From Mimachlamys varia (taxonomy: Eukaryota > Mollusca > Bivalvia > Pectinida > Pectinidae): a DNA stretch of 64,000 nt. This document shows, piece by piece, positions 45,301 to 60,300 of this stretch. Below the pieces are notes generated by a model. The model did not search any database and was not told the origin of the DNA. It saw only the letters and a list, made by a program, of their open reading frames with translations. Position 1 is the stretch's first letter; each line of letters starts with the position of its first letter. A program made the position numbers and the translations under genes. Location of the stretch: positions 41,130,688-41,194,687 of the forward strand of contig OX392535.1 in NCBI GenBank assembly GCA_947623455.1, in the 5' to 3' direction.

Positions 45301-48300
45301 TACAAGGAACATTACTGTCTTATCTATAGTGTAAGTACAAGGACCAGTACCGTCTTATCTATAGTGTAAGTACAAGGACCAGTACTGTCTTATCTATAGT
45401 GTAAGTACAAGGACCAGTACCATCTTATCTATAGTGTAAGTACAAGGAACAGTACCGTCTTATCTATAGTGTAAGTACAAGGACCAGTACCGTTTTATCT
45501 ATAGTGTAAGTACAAGGAACAGTACCGTCTTATCTATAGTGTAAGTACAAGGACCAGTACCATCTTATCTATAGTGTAAGTACAAGGACCAGTACTGTCT
45601 TATCTATAGTGTAAGTACAAGGACCAGTACCATCTTATCTATATCTATAGTGTAAGTACAAGGACCAGTTCTGTCTTATCTATAGTGTAAGTACAAGGAC
45701 CAGTACTGTCTTATCTATAGTGTAAGTACAAGGACCAGTACCATCTTATCTATAGTGTAAGTACAAGGACCAGTACCATCTTATCTATATCTATAGTGTA
45801 AGTACAAGGACCAGTACCGTCTTATCTATAGTGTAAGTACAAGGACCGGTACCGTCTTATCTATAGTGTAAGTACAAGGAACAGTACCATCTTATCTATA
45901 GTGTAAGTACAAGGACCAGTACCGTCTTATCTAGAGTGTAAGTACAAGGACCAGAACCGTCTTATCTATAGTGTAAGTACAAGGACCAGTACCGTCTTAT
46001 CTATAGTGTAAGTACAAGGACCAGTACCGTCTTATCTATAGTGTAAGTACAAGGACCAGTACCGTCTTATCTATAGTGTAAGTACAAGGACCGGTACCGT
46101 CTTATCTATATACTAGGACCAGTACCGTCTTATCTATAGTGTAAGTACAAGGACCAGTACCGTCTTATCTATAGTGTAAGTACAAGGACCAGTACCGTCT
46201 TATCTATAGTGTAAGAACCAGGACCAGTACCGTCTTATCTATAGTGAAAGTACAAGGACCGGTACCGTCTTATCTATATACTAGGACCAGTACTGTCTTA
46301 TCTATAGTGTAAGTACAAGGACCTGTACCATCTTATCTATAGTGAAAGTACAAGGACCGGTACCGTGTTATCTATATACTAGGACCAGTACTGTCTTATC
46401 TATAGTGTAAGTACAAGGACCGGTACCGTCTTATCTATAGTGTAAGTACAAGGACCGGTACCGTCTTATCTATAGTGTAACTACAAGGACCGGTACCGTC
46501 TTATCTATAGTGTAAGTACAAGGACCAGTACTGTCTTATCTATAGTGTAAGTACAAGGACCAGTACTGTCTTATCTATAGTGTAAGTACAAGGAACAGTA
46601 CTGTCTTATCTATAGTGTAAGTACAAGGACCAGTACCATCTTATCTATAGTGTAAGTACAAGGACCAGTACTGTCTTATCTATAGTGTAAGTACAAGGAC
46701 CAGTACCATCTTATCTATATCTATAGTGTAAGTACAAGGACCAGTTCTGTCTTATCTATAGTGTAAGTACAAGGACCAGTACTGTCTTATCTATAGTGTA
46801 AGTACAAGGACCAGTACCATCTTATCTATAGTGTAAGTACAAGGACCAGTACCATCTTATCTATATCTATAGTGTAAGTACAAGGAACAGTACTGTCTTA
46901 TCTATAGTGTAAGTACAAGGACCGGTACCGTCTTATCTATAGTGTAAGTACAAGGACCAGTACTGTCTTATCTATAGTTTTAGTACAAGGACCAGTACCA
47001 TCTTATCTATAGTGTAAGTACAAGGAACATTACTGTCTTATCTATAGTGTAAGTACAAGGACCAGTACCGTCTTATCTATAGTGTAAGTACAAGGACCAG
47101 TACTGTCTTATCTATAGTGTAAGTACAAGGACCAGTACCATCTTATCTATAGTGTAAGTACAAGGAACAGTACCGTCTTATCTATAGTGTAAGTACAAGG
47201 ACCAGTACCGTTTTATCTATAGTGTAAGTACAAGGAACAGTACCGTCTTATCTATAGTGTAAGTACAAGGACCAGTACCGTCTTATCTATAGTGTAAGTA
47301 CAAGGAACAGTACCGTATTATCTATAGTGTAAGTACAAGGACCAGTACCGTCTTATCTATAGTGTAAGTACAAGGAACAGTACTGTCTTATCTATATTGT
47401 AAGTACAAGGAACAGTACCGTCTTATCTATAGTGCAAGTACAAGGAACAGTACCGTATTATCTATAGTGTAAGTACAAGGACCGGTACCGTCTTATCTAT
47501 AGTGTAAGTACAAGGAACATTACTGTCTTATCTATAGTGTAAGTACAAGGAACAGTACCGTCTTATCTATAGTGTAAGTGCAAGGAACAGTACCGTCTTA
47601 TCTATAGTGTAAGTACAAGGACCAGTACCATCTTATCTATATCTATAGTGTAAGTACAAGGACCAGTACTGTCTTATCTATAGTGTAAGTACAAGGACCA
47701 GTACTGTCTTATCTATATTATAAGTACAAGGACCAGTACCATCTTATCTATAGTGTAAGTACAAGGACCAGTACTGTCTTATCTATAGTGTAAGTACAAG
47801 GACCAGTACTGTCTTATCTATAGTGTAAGTACAAGGACCAGTACTGTCTTATCTATAGTGTAAGTACAAGGACCAGTACCATCTTATCTATAGTGTAAGT
47901 ACAAGGACCAGTACCGTCTTATCTATAGTGTAAGTACAAGGACCAGTACCATCTTATCTATAGTGAAAGTACAAGGACCGGTACCGTCTTATCTATATAC
48001 TAGGACCAGTACTGTCTTATCTATAGTGTAAGTACAAGGACCGGTACCGTCTTATCTATAGTGTAAGTACAAGGACCGGTACCGTCTTATCTATAGTGTA
48101 AGTACAAGGACCGGTACCGTCTTATCTATAGTGTAAGTACAAGGACCAGTACTGTCTTATCTATAGTGTAAGTACAAGGACCAGTACTGTCTTATCTATA
48201 GTGTAAGTACAAGGAACAGTACTGTCTTATCTATAGTGTAAGTACAAGGACCGGTACCGTCTTATCTATAGTGTAAGTACAAGGACCAGTACCGTCTTAT

Positions 48301-51300
48301 CTATAGTGAAAGTACAAGGACCGGTACCGTCTTATCTATATACTAGGACCAGTACTGTCTTATCTATAGTGTAAGTACAAGGACCAGTACCATCTTATCT
48401 ATAGTGAAAGTACAAGGACCGGTACCGTCTTATCTATATACTAGGACCAGTACTGTCTTATCTATAGTGTAAGTACAAGGACCGGTACCGTCTTATCTAT
48501 AGTGTAAGTACAAGGACCGGTACCGTCTTATCTATAGTGTAAGTACAAGGACCGGTACCGTCTTATCTATAGTGTAAGTACAAGGACCAGTACTGTCTTA
48601 TCTATAGTGTAAGTACAAGGACCAGTACTGTCTTATCTATAGTGTAAGTACAAGGAACAGTACTGTCTTATCTATAGTGTAAGTACAAGGACCAGTACCA
48701 TCTTATCTATAGTGTAAGTACAAGGACCAGTACTGTCTTATCTATAGTGTAAGTACAAGGACCAGTACCATCTTATCTATATCTATAGTGTAAGTACAAG
48801 GACCAGTTCTGTCTTATCTATAGTGTAAGTACAAGGACCAGTACTGTCTTATCTATATTGTAAGTACAAGGACCAGTACCATCTTATCTATAGTGTAAGT
48901 ACAAGGACCAGTACCATCTTATCTATATCTATATTGTAAGTACAAGGACCAGTACCATCTTATCTATAGTGTAAGTACAAGGACCGGCACCGTCTTATCT
49001 ATAGTGTAAGTACAAGGACCAGTACTGTCTTATCTATAGTTTTAGTACAAGGACCAGTACCATCTTATCTATAGTGTAAGTACAAGGAACATTACTGTCT
49101 TATCTATAGTGTAAGTACAAGGACCAGTACCGTCTTATCTATAGTGTAAGTACAAGGACCAGTACTGTCTTATCTATAGTGTAAGTACAAGGACCAGTAC
49201 CATCTTATCTATAGTGTAAGTACAAGGAACAGTACCGTCTTATCTATAGTGTAAGTACAAGGACCAGTACCGTCTTATCTATAGTGTAAGTACAAGGAAC
49301 AGTACCGTCTTATCTATAGTGTAAGTACAAGGACCAGTACCGTCTTATCTATAGTGTAAGTACAAGGAACAGTACCGTCTTATCTATAGTGTAAGTACAA
49401 GGAACAGTACCATCTTATCTATAGTGTAAGTACAAGGAACAGTACCATCTTATCTATAGTGTAAGTACAAGGAACAGTACCGTATTATCTATAGTGTAAG
49501 TACAAGGACCAGTACCGTCTTATCTATAGTGTAAGTACAAGGACCAGTACTGTCTTATCTATATTGTAAGTACAAGGAACAGTACCGTCTTATCTATAGT
49601 GCAAGTACAAGGAACAGTACCGTATTATCTATAGTGTAAGTACAAGGACCGGTACCGTCTTATCTATAGTGTAAGTACAAGGAACATTACTGTCTTATCT
49701 ATAGTGTAAGTACAAGGAACAGTACCGTCTTATCTATAGTGTAAGTGCAAGGAACAGTACCGTCTTATCTATAGTGTAAGTACAAGGACCAGTACCATCT
49801 TATCTATATCTATAGTGTAAGTACAAGGACCAGTACTGTCTTATCTATAGTGTAAGTACAAGGACCAGTACTGTCTTATCTATATTATAAGTACAAGGAC
49901 CAGTACCATCTTATCTATATTGTAAGTACAAGGACCAGTACTGTCTTATCTATAGTGTAAGTACAAGGACCAGTACTGTCTTATCTATAGTGTAAGTACA
50001 AGGACCAGTACTGTCTTATCTATATTATAAGTACAAGGACCAGTACCATCTTATCTATATTGTAAGTACAAGGACCAGTACCGTCTTATCTAGAGTGTAA
50101 GTACAAGGACCAGTACTGTCTTATCTATAGTGTAAGTACAAGGACCGGTACCGTCTTATCTATAGTGTAAGTACAAGGACCAGTACCATCTTATCTATAG
50201 TGAAAGTACAAGGACCGGTACCGTCTTATCTATATACTAGGACCAGTACTGTCTTATCTATAGTGTAAGTACAAGGACCGGTACCGTCTTATCTATAGTG
50301 TAAGTACAAGGACCGGTACCGTCTTATCTATAGTGTAAGTACAAGGACCGGTACCGTCTTATCTATAGTGTAAGTACAAGGACCAGTACTGTCTTATCTA
50401 TAGTGTAAGTACAAGGACCAGTACTGTCTTATCTATAGTGTAAGTACAAGGAACAGTACTGTCTTATCTATAGTGTAAGTACAAGGACCAGTACCATCTT
50501 ATCTATATCTATAGTGTAAGTACAAGGACCAGTTCTGTCTTATCTATAGTGTAAGTACAAGGACCAGTACTGTCTTATCTATAGTGTAAGTACAAGGACC
50601 AGTACCATCTTATCTATAGTGTAAGTACAAGGACCAGTACCATCTTATCTATATCTATAGTGTAAGTACAAGGAACAGTACTGTCTTATCTATAGTGTAA
50701 GTACAAGGACTGGTACCGTCTTATCTATAGTGTAAGTACAAGGACCGGTACCGTCTTATCTATAGTGTAAGTACAAGGACCGGTACCGTCTTATCTATAG
50801 TGTAAGTACAAGGACCAGTACTGTCTTATCTATAGTGTAAGTACAAGGACCAGTACTGTCTTATCTATAGTGTAAGTACAAGGAACAGTACTGTCTTATC
50901 TATAGTGTAAGTACAAGGACCAGTACCATCTTATCTATATCTATAGTGTAAGTACAAGGACCAGTTCTGTCTTATCTATAGTGTAAGTACAAGGACCAGT
51001 ACCATCTTATCTATAGTGTAAGTACAAGGACCAGTACCATCTTATCTATAGTGTAAGTACAAGGACCAGTACCATCTTATCTATATCTATAGTGTAAGTA
51101 CAAGGAACAGTACTGTCTTATCTATAGTGTAAGTACAAGGACCGGTACCGTCTTATCTATAGTGTAAGTACAAGGACCAGTACTGTCTTATCTATAGTTT
51201 TAGTACAAGGACCAGTACCATCTTATCTATAGTGTAAGTACAAGGAACATTACTGTCTTATCTATAGTGTAAGTACAAGGACCAGTACCGTCTTATCTAT

Positions 51301-54300
51301 AGTGTAAGTACAAGGACCAGTACTGTCTTATCTATAGTGTAAGTACAAGGACCAGTACCATCTTATCTATAGTGTAAGTACAAGGAACAGTACCATCTTA
51401 TCTATAGTGTAAGTACAAGGAACAGTACCGTCTTATCTATAGTGTAAGTACAAGGACCAGTACCGTCTTATCTATAGTGTAAGTACAAGGACCAGTACCA
51501 TCTTATCTATAGTGTAAGTACAAGGACCAGTACCATCTTATCTATATCTATAGTGTAAGTACAAGGAACAGTACTGTCTTATCTATAGTGTAAGTACAAG
51601 GACCGGTACCGTCTTATCTATAGTGTAAGTACAAGGACCAGTACTGTCTTATCTATAGTTTTAGTACAAGGACCAGTACCATCTTATCTATAGTGTAAGT
51701 ACAAGGAACATTACTGTCTTATCTATAGTGTAAGTACAAGGACCAGTACCGTCTTATCTATAGTGTAAGTACAAGGACCAGTACTGTCTTATCTATAGTG
51801 TAAGTACAAGGACCAGTACCATCTTATCTATAGTGTAAGTACAAGGAACAGTACCGTCTTATCTATAGTGTAAGTACAAGGACCAGTACCGTCTTATCTA
51901 TAGTGTAAGTACAAGGAACAGTACCGTCTTATCTATAGTGTAAGTACAAGGACCAGTACCGTCTTATCTATAGTGTAAGTACAAGGAACAGTACCGTATT
52001 ATCTATAGTGTAAGTACAAGGACCGGTACCGTCTTATCTATAGTGTAAGTACAAGGACCAGTACTGTCTTATCTATATTGTAAGTACAAGGAACAGTACC
52101 GTCTTATCTATAGTGCAAGTACAAGGAACAGTACCGTATTATCTATAGTGTAAGTACAAGGACCGGTACCGTCTTATCTATAGTGTAAGTACAAGGAACA
52201 TTACTGTCTTATCTATAGTGTAAGTACAAGGAACAGTACAGTCTTATCTATAGTGTAAGTGCAAGGAACAGTACCGTCTTATCTATAGTGTAAGTACAAG
52301 GACCAGTACCATCTTATCTATATCTATAGTGTAAGGACAAGGACCAGTACTGTCTTATCTATAGTGTAAGTACAAGGACCAGTACTGTCTTATCTATATT
52401 ATAAGTACAAGGACCAGTACCATCTTATCTATATTGTAAGTACAAGGACCAGTACTGTCTTATCTATAGTGTAAGTACAAGGACCAGTACTGTCTTATCT
52501 ATAGTGTAAGTACAAGGACCAGTACTGTCTTATCTATATTATAAGTACAAGGACCAGTACCGTCTTATCTATATTGTAAGTACAAGGACCAGTACTGTCT
52601 TATCTATAGTGTAAGTATAAGGACCAGTACCATCTTATCTATAGTGTAAGTACAAGGACCAGTACCGTCTTATCTATAGTGTAAGTACAAGGACCAGTAC
52701 CATCTTATCTATAGTGAAAGTACAAGGACCGGTACCGTCTTATCTATATACTAGGACCAGTACTGTCTTATCTATAGTGTAAGTACAAGGACCGGTACCG
52801 TCTTATCTATAGTGTAAGTACAAGGACCGGTACCGTCTTATCTATAGTGTAAGTACAAGGACCGGTACCGTCTTATCTATAGTGTAAGTACAAGGACCAG
52901 TACTGTCTTATCTATATTATAAGTACAAGGACCAGTACCATCTTATCTATATTGTAAGTACAAGGACCAGTACTGTCTTATCTATAGTGTAAGTACAAGG
53001 ACCAGTACCATCTTATCTATAGTGTAAGTACAAGGACCAGTACCGTCTTATCTATAGTGTAAGTACAAGGACCAGTACCATCTTATCTATAGTGAAAGTA
53101 CAAGGACCAGTACCGTCTTATCTATATACTAGGACCAGTACTGTCTTATCTATAGTGTAAGTACAAGGACCGGTACCGTCTTATCTATAGTGTAAGTACA
53201 AGGACCGGTACCGTCTTATCTATAGTGTAAGTACAAGGACCGGTACCGTCTTATCTATAGTGTAAGTACAAGGACCAGTACTGTCTTATCTATAGTGTAA
53301 GTACAAGGACCAGTACTGTCTTATCTATAGTGTGAGTACAAGGAACAGTACTGTCTTATCTATAGTGTAAGTACAAGGACCGGTACCGTCTTATCTATAG
53401 TGTAAGTACAAGGACCAGTACCGTCTTATCTATAGTGAAAGTACAAGGACCGGTACCGTCTTATCTATATACTAGGACCAGTACTGTCTGATCTATAGTG
53501 TAAGTACAAGGACCAGTACCATCTTATCTATAGTGAAAGTACAAGGACCGGTACCGTCTTATCTATATACTAGGACCAGTACTGTCTTATCTATAGTGTA
53601 AGTACAAGGACCGGTACCGTCTTATCTATAGTGTAAGTACAAGGACCGGTACCGTCTTATCTATAGTGTAAGTACAAGGACCGGTACCGTCTTATCTATA
53701 GTGTAAGTACAAGGACCAGTACTGTCTTATCTATAGTGTAAGTACAAGGACCAGTACTGTCTTATCTATAGTGTAAGTACAAGGAACAGTACTGTCTTAT
53801 CTATAGTGTAAGTACAAGGACCAGTACCATCTTATCTATAGTGTAAGTACAAGGACCAGTACTGTCTTATCTATAGTGTAAGTACAAGGACCAGTACCAT
53901 CTTATCTATATCTATAGTGTAAGTACAAGGACCAGTTCTGTCTTATCTATAGTGTAAGTACAAGGACCACTACTGTCTTATCTATAGTGTAAGTACAAGG
54001 ACCAGTACCATCTTATCTATAGTGTAAGTACAAGGACCAGTACCATCTTATCTATATCTATATTGTAAGTACAAGGACCAGTACCATCTTATCTATAGTG
54101 TAAGTACAAGGACCGGCACCGTCTTATGACTCTTATCTATAGTGTAAGTACAAGGACCAGTACTGTCTTATCTATAGTTTTAGTACAAGGACCAGTACCA
54201 TCTTATCTATAGTGTAAGTACAAGGAACATTACTGTCTTATCTATAGTGTAAGTACAAGGACCAGTACCGTCTTATCTATATTGTAAGTACAAGGACCAG

Positions 54301-57300
54301 TACTGTCTTATCTATAGTGTAAGTACAAGGACCAGTACCATCTTATCTATAGTGTAAGTACAAGGAACAGTACCGTCTTATCTATAGTGTAAGTACAAGG
54401 ACCAGTACCGTCTTATCTATAGTGTAAGTACAAGGACCAGTACCGTCTTATCTATAGTGTAAGTACAAGGAACAGTACCGTCTTATCTATAGTGTAAGTA
54501 CAAGGACCAGTACCGTCTTATCTATAGTGTAAGTACAAGGAACAGTACCGTCTTATCTATAGTGTAAGTACAAGGAATAGTACCATCTTATCTATAGTGT
54601 AAGTACAAGGAACAGTACCATCTTATCTATAGTGTAAGTACAAGGAACAGTACCGTATTATCTATAGTGTAAGTACAAGGACCAGTACCGTCTTATCTAT
54701 AGTGTAAGTACAAGGACCAGTACTGTCTTATCTATATTGTAAGTACAAGGAACAGTACCGTCTTATCTATAGTGCAAGTACAAGGAACAGTACCGTATTA
54801 TCTATAGTGTAAGTACAAGGACCGGTACCGTCTTATCTATAGTGTAAGTACAAGGAACATTACTGTCTTATCTATAGTGTAAGTACAAGGAACAGTACCG
54901 TCTTATCTATAGTGTAAGTGCAAGGAACAGTACCGTCTTATCTATAGTGTAAGTACAAGGACCAGTACCATCTTATCTATATCTATAGTGTAAGTACAAG
55001 GACCAGTACTGTCTTATCTATAGTGTAAGTACAAGGACCAGTACTGTCTTATCTATATTATAAGTACAAGGACCAGTACCATCTTATCTATATTGTAAGT
55101 ACAAGGACCAGTACTGTCTTATCTATAGTGTAAGTACAAGGACCAGTACTGTCTTATCTATAGTGTAAGTACAAGGACCAGTACTGTCTTATCTATATTA
55201 TAAGTACAAGGACCAGTACCATCTTATCTATATTGTAAGTACAAGGACCAGTACCGTCTTATCTAGAGTGTAAGTACAAGGACCAGTACTGTCTTATCTA
55301 TAGTGTAAGTACAAGGACCGGTACCGTCTTATCTATAGTGTAAGTACAAGGACCAGTACCATCTTATCTATAGTGAAAGTACAAGGACCGGTACCGTCTT
55401 ATCTATATACTAGGACCAGTACTGTCTTATCTATAGTGTAAGTACAAGGACCGGTACCGTCTTATCTATAGTGTAAGTACAAGGACCGGTACCGTCTTAT
55501 CTATAGTGTAAGTACAAGGACCGGTACCGTCTTATCTATAGTGTAAGTACAAGGACCAGTACTGTCTTATCTATAGTGTAAGTTCAAGGACCAGTACTGT
55601 CTTATCTATAGTGTAAGTACAAGGAACAGTACTGTCTTATCTATAGTGTAAGTACAAGGACCAGTACCATCTTATCTATATCTATAGTGTAAGTACAAGG
55701 ACCAGTTCTGTCTTATCTATAGTGTAAGTACAAGGACCAGTACTGTCTTATCTATAGTGTAAGTACAAGGACCAGTACCATCTTATCTATAGTGTAAGTA
55801 CAAGGACCAGTACCATCTTATCTATATCTATAGTGTAAGTACAAGGAACAGTACTGTCTTATCTATAGTGTAAGTACAAGGACCGGTACCGTCTTATCTA
55901 TAGTGTAAGTACAAGGACCAGTACTGTCTTATCTATAGTTTTAGTACAAGGACCAGTACCATCTTATCTATAGTGTAAGTACAAGGAACATTACTGTCTT
56001 ATCTATAGTGTAAGTACAAGGACCAGTACCGTCTTATCTATAGTGTAAGTACAAGGACCAGTACTGTCTTATCTATAGTGTAAGTACAAGGACCAGTACC
56101 ATCTTATCTATAGTGTAAGTACAAGGAACAGTACCATCTTATCTATAGTGTAAGTACAAGGAACAGTACCGTCTTATCTATAGTGTAAGTACAAGGACCA
56201 GTACCGTCTTATCTATAGTGTAAGTACAAGGACCAGTACCATCTTATCTATAGTGTAAGTACAAGGACCAGTACCATCTTATCTATAGTGTAAGTACAAG
56301 GAACAGTACTGTCTTATCTATAGTGTAAGTACAAGGACCGGTACCGTCTTATCTATAGTGTAAGTACAAGGACCAGTACTGTCTTATCTATAGTTTTAGT
56401 ACAAGGACCAGTACCATCTTATCTATAGTGTAAGTACAAGGAACATTACTGTCTTATCTATAGTGTAAGTACAAGGACCAGTACCGTCTTATCTATAGTG
56501 TAAGTACAAGGACCAGTACTGTCTTATCTATAGTGTAAGTACAAGGACCAGTACCATCTTATCTATAGTGTAAGTACAAGGAACAGTACCGTCTTATCTA
56601 TAGTGTAAGTACAAGGACCAGTACCGTCTTATCTATAGTGTAAGTACAAGGAACAGTACCGTCTTATCTATAGTGTAAGTACAAGGACCAGTACCGTCTT
56701 ATCTATAGTGTAAGTACAAGGAACAGTACCGTATTATCTATAGTGTAAGTACAAGGACCAGTACCGTCTTATCTATAGTGTAAGTACAAGGACCAGTACT
56801 GTCTTATCTATATTGTAAGTACAAGGAACAGTACCGTCTTATCTATAGTGCAAGTACAAGGAACAGTACCGTATTATCTATAGTGTAAGTACAAGGACCG
56901 GTACCGTCTTATCTATAGTGTAAGTACAAGGAACATTACTGTCTTATCTATAGTGTAAGTACAAGGAACAGTACCGTCTTATCTATAGTGTAAGTGCAAG
57001 GAACAGTACCGTCTTATCTATAGTGTAAGTACAAGGACCAGTACCATCTTATCTATATCTATAGTGTAAGGACAAGGACCAGTACTGTCTTATCTATAGT
57101 GTAAGTACAAGGACCAGTACTGTCTTATCTATATTATAAGTACAAGGACCAGTACCATCTTATCTATATTGTAAGTACAAGGACCAGTACTGTCTTATCT
57201 ATAGTGTAAGTACAAGGACCAGTACTGTCTTATCTATAGTGTAAGTACAAGGACCAGTACTGTCTTATCTATAGTTTTAGTACAAGGACCAGTACCATCT

Positions 57301-60300
57301 TATCTATAGTGTAAGTACAAGGAACATTACTGTCTTATCTATAGTGTAAGTACAAGGACCAGTACCGTCTTATCTATAGTGTAAGTACAAGGACCAGTAC
57401 TGTCTTATCTATAGTGTAAGTACAAGGACCAGTACCATCTTATCTATAGTGTAAGTACAAGGAACAGTACCATCTTATCTATAGTGTAAGTACAAGGAAC
57501 AGTACCGTCTTATCTATAGTGTAAGTACAAGGACCAGTACCGTCTTATCTATAGTGTAAGTACAAGGACCAGTACCATCTTATCTATAGTGTAAGTACAA
57601 GGACCAGTACCATCTTATCTATATCTATAGTGTAAGTACAAGGAACAGTACTGTCTTATCTATAGTGTAAGTACAAGGACCGGTACCGTCTTATCTATAG
57701 TGTAAGTACAAGGACCAGTACTGTCTTATCTATAGTTTTAGTACAAGGACCAGTACCATCTTATCTATAGTGTAAGTACAAGGAACATTACTGTCTTATC
57801 TATAGTGTAAGTACAAGGACCAGTACCGTCTTATCTATAGTGTAAGTACAAGGACCAGTACTGTCTTATCTATAGTGTAAGTACAAGGACCAGTACCATC
57901 TTATCTATAGTGTAAGTACAAGGAACAGTACCGTCTTATCTATAGTGTAAGTACAAGGACCAGTACCGTCTTATCTATAGTGTAAGTACAAGGAACAGTA
58001 CCGTCTTATCTATAGTGTAAGTACAAGGACCAGTACCGTCTTATCTATAGTGTAAGTACAAGGAACAGTACCGTATTATCTATAGTGTAAGTACAAGGAC
58101 CAGTACCATCTTATCTATAGTGTAAGTACAAGGACCAGTACTGTCTTATCTATATTGTAAGTACAAGGAACAGTACCGTCTTATCTATAGTGCAAGTACA
58201 AGGAACAGTACCGTATTATCTATAGTGTAAGTACAAGGACCGGTACCGTCTTATCTATAGTGTAAGTACAAGGAACATTACTGTCTTATCTATAGTGTAA
58301 GTACAAGGAACAGTACCGTCTTATCTATAGTGTAAATGCAAGGAACAGTACCGTCTTATCTATAGTGTAAGTACAAGGACCAGTACCATCTTATCTATAT
58401 CTATAGTGTAAGGACAAGGACCAGTACTGTCTTATCTATAGTGTAAGTACAAGGACCAGTACTGTCTTATCTATATTATAAGTACAAGGACCAGTACCAT
58501 CTTATCTATATTGTAAGTACAAGGACCAGTACTGTCTTATCTATAGTGTAAGTACAAGGACCAGTACTGTCTTATCTATAGTGTAAGTACAAGGACCAGT
58601 ACTGTCTTATCTATATTATAAGTACAAGGACCAGTACCGTCTTATCTATATTGTAAGTACAAGGACCAGTACTGTCTTATCTATAGTGTAAGTACAAGGA
58701 CCAGTACCATCTTATCTATAGTGTAAGTACAAGGACCAGTACCGTCTTATCTATAGTGTAAGTACAAGGACCAGTACCATCTTATCTATAGTGAAAGTAC
58801 AAGGACCGGTACCGTCTTATCTATATACTAGGACCAGTACTGTCTTATCTATAGTGTAAGTACAAGGACCGGTACCGTCTTATCTATAGTGTAAGTACAA
58901 GGACCGGTACCGTCTTATCTATAGTGTAAGTACAAGGACCGGTACCGTCTTATCTATAGTGTAAGTACAAGGACCATTACCGTCTTATCTATAGTGTAAG
59001 TACAAGGACCAGTACTGTCTTATCTATAGTGTAAGTACAAGGAACAGTACTGTCTTATCTATAGTGTAAGTACAAGGACCAGTACCGTCTTATCTATAGT
59101 GAAAGTACAAGGACCGGTACCGTCTTATCTATATACTAGGACCAGTACTGTCTTATCTATAGTGTAAGTACAAGGACCAGTACCATCTTATCTATAGTGA
59201 AAGTACAAGGACCGGTACCGTCTTATCTATATACTAGGACCAGTACTGTCTTATCTATAGTGTAAGTACAAGGACCAGTACTGTCTTATCTATAGTTTTA
59301 GTACAAGGACCAGTACCATCTTATCTATAGTGTAAGTACAAGGAACATTACTGTCTTATCTATAGTGTAAGTACAAGGACCAGTACCGTCTTATCTATAG
59401 TGTAAGTACAAGGACCGGTACCGTCTTATCTATAGTGTAAGTACAAGGACCGGTACCATCTTATCTATAGTGTAAGTACAAGGACCGGTACCGTCTTATC
59501 TATAGTGTAAGTACAAGGACCAGTACTGTCTTATCTATAGTGTAAGTACAAGGACCAGTACTGTCTTATCTATAGTGTAAGTACAAGGAACAGTACTGTC
59601 TTATCTATAGTGTAAGTACAAGGACCAGTACCATCTTATCTATAGTGTAAGTACAAGGACCAGTACTGTCTTATCTATAGTGTAAGTACAAGGACCAGTA
59701 CCATCTTATCTATATCTATAGTGTAAGTACAAGGACCAGTTCTGTCTTATCTATAGTGTAAGTACAAGGACCAGTACTGTCTTATCTAGAGTGTAAGTAC
59801 AAGGACCAGTACCATCTTATCTATAGTGTAAGTACAAGGACCAGTACCATCTTATCTATATCTATATTGTAAGTACAAGGACCAGTACCATCTTATCTAT
59901 AGTGTAAGTACAAGGACCGGCACCATCTTATCTATAGTGTAAGTACAAGGACCAGTACTGTCTTATCTATAGTTTTAGTACAAGGACCAGTACCATCTTA
60001 TCTATAGTGTAAGTACAAGGAACATTACTGTCTTATCTATAGTGTAAGTACAAGGACCAGTACCGTCTTATCTATAGTGTAAGTACAAGGACCAGTACTG
60101 TCTTATCTATAGTGTAAGTACAAGGACCAGTACCATCTTATCTATAGTGTAAGTACAAGGAACAGTGCCGTCTTATCTATAGTGTAAGTACAAGGACCAG
60201 TACCGTCTTATCTATAGTGTAAGTACAAGGAACAGTACCGTCTTATCTATAGTGTAAGTACAAGGACCAGTACCGTCTTATCTATAGTGTAAGTACAAGG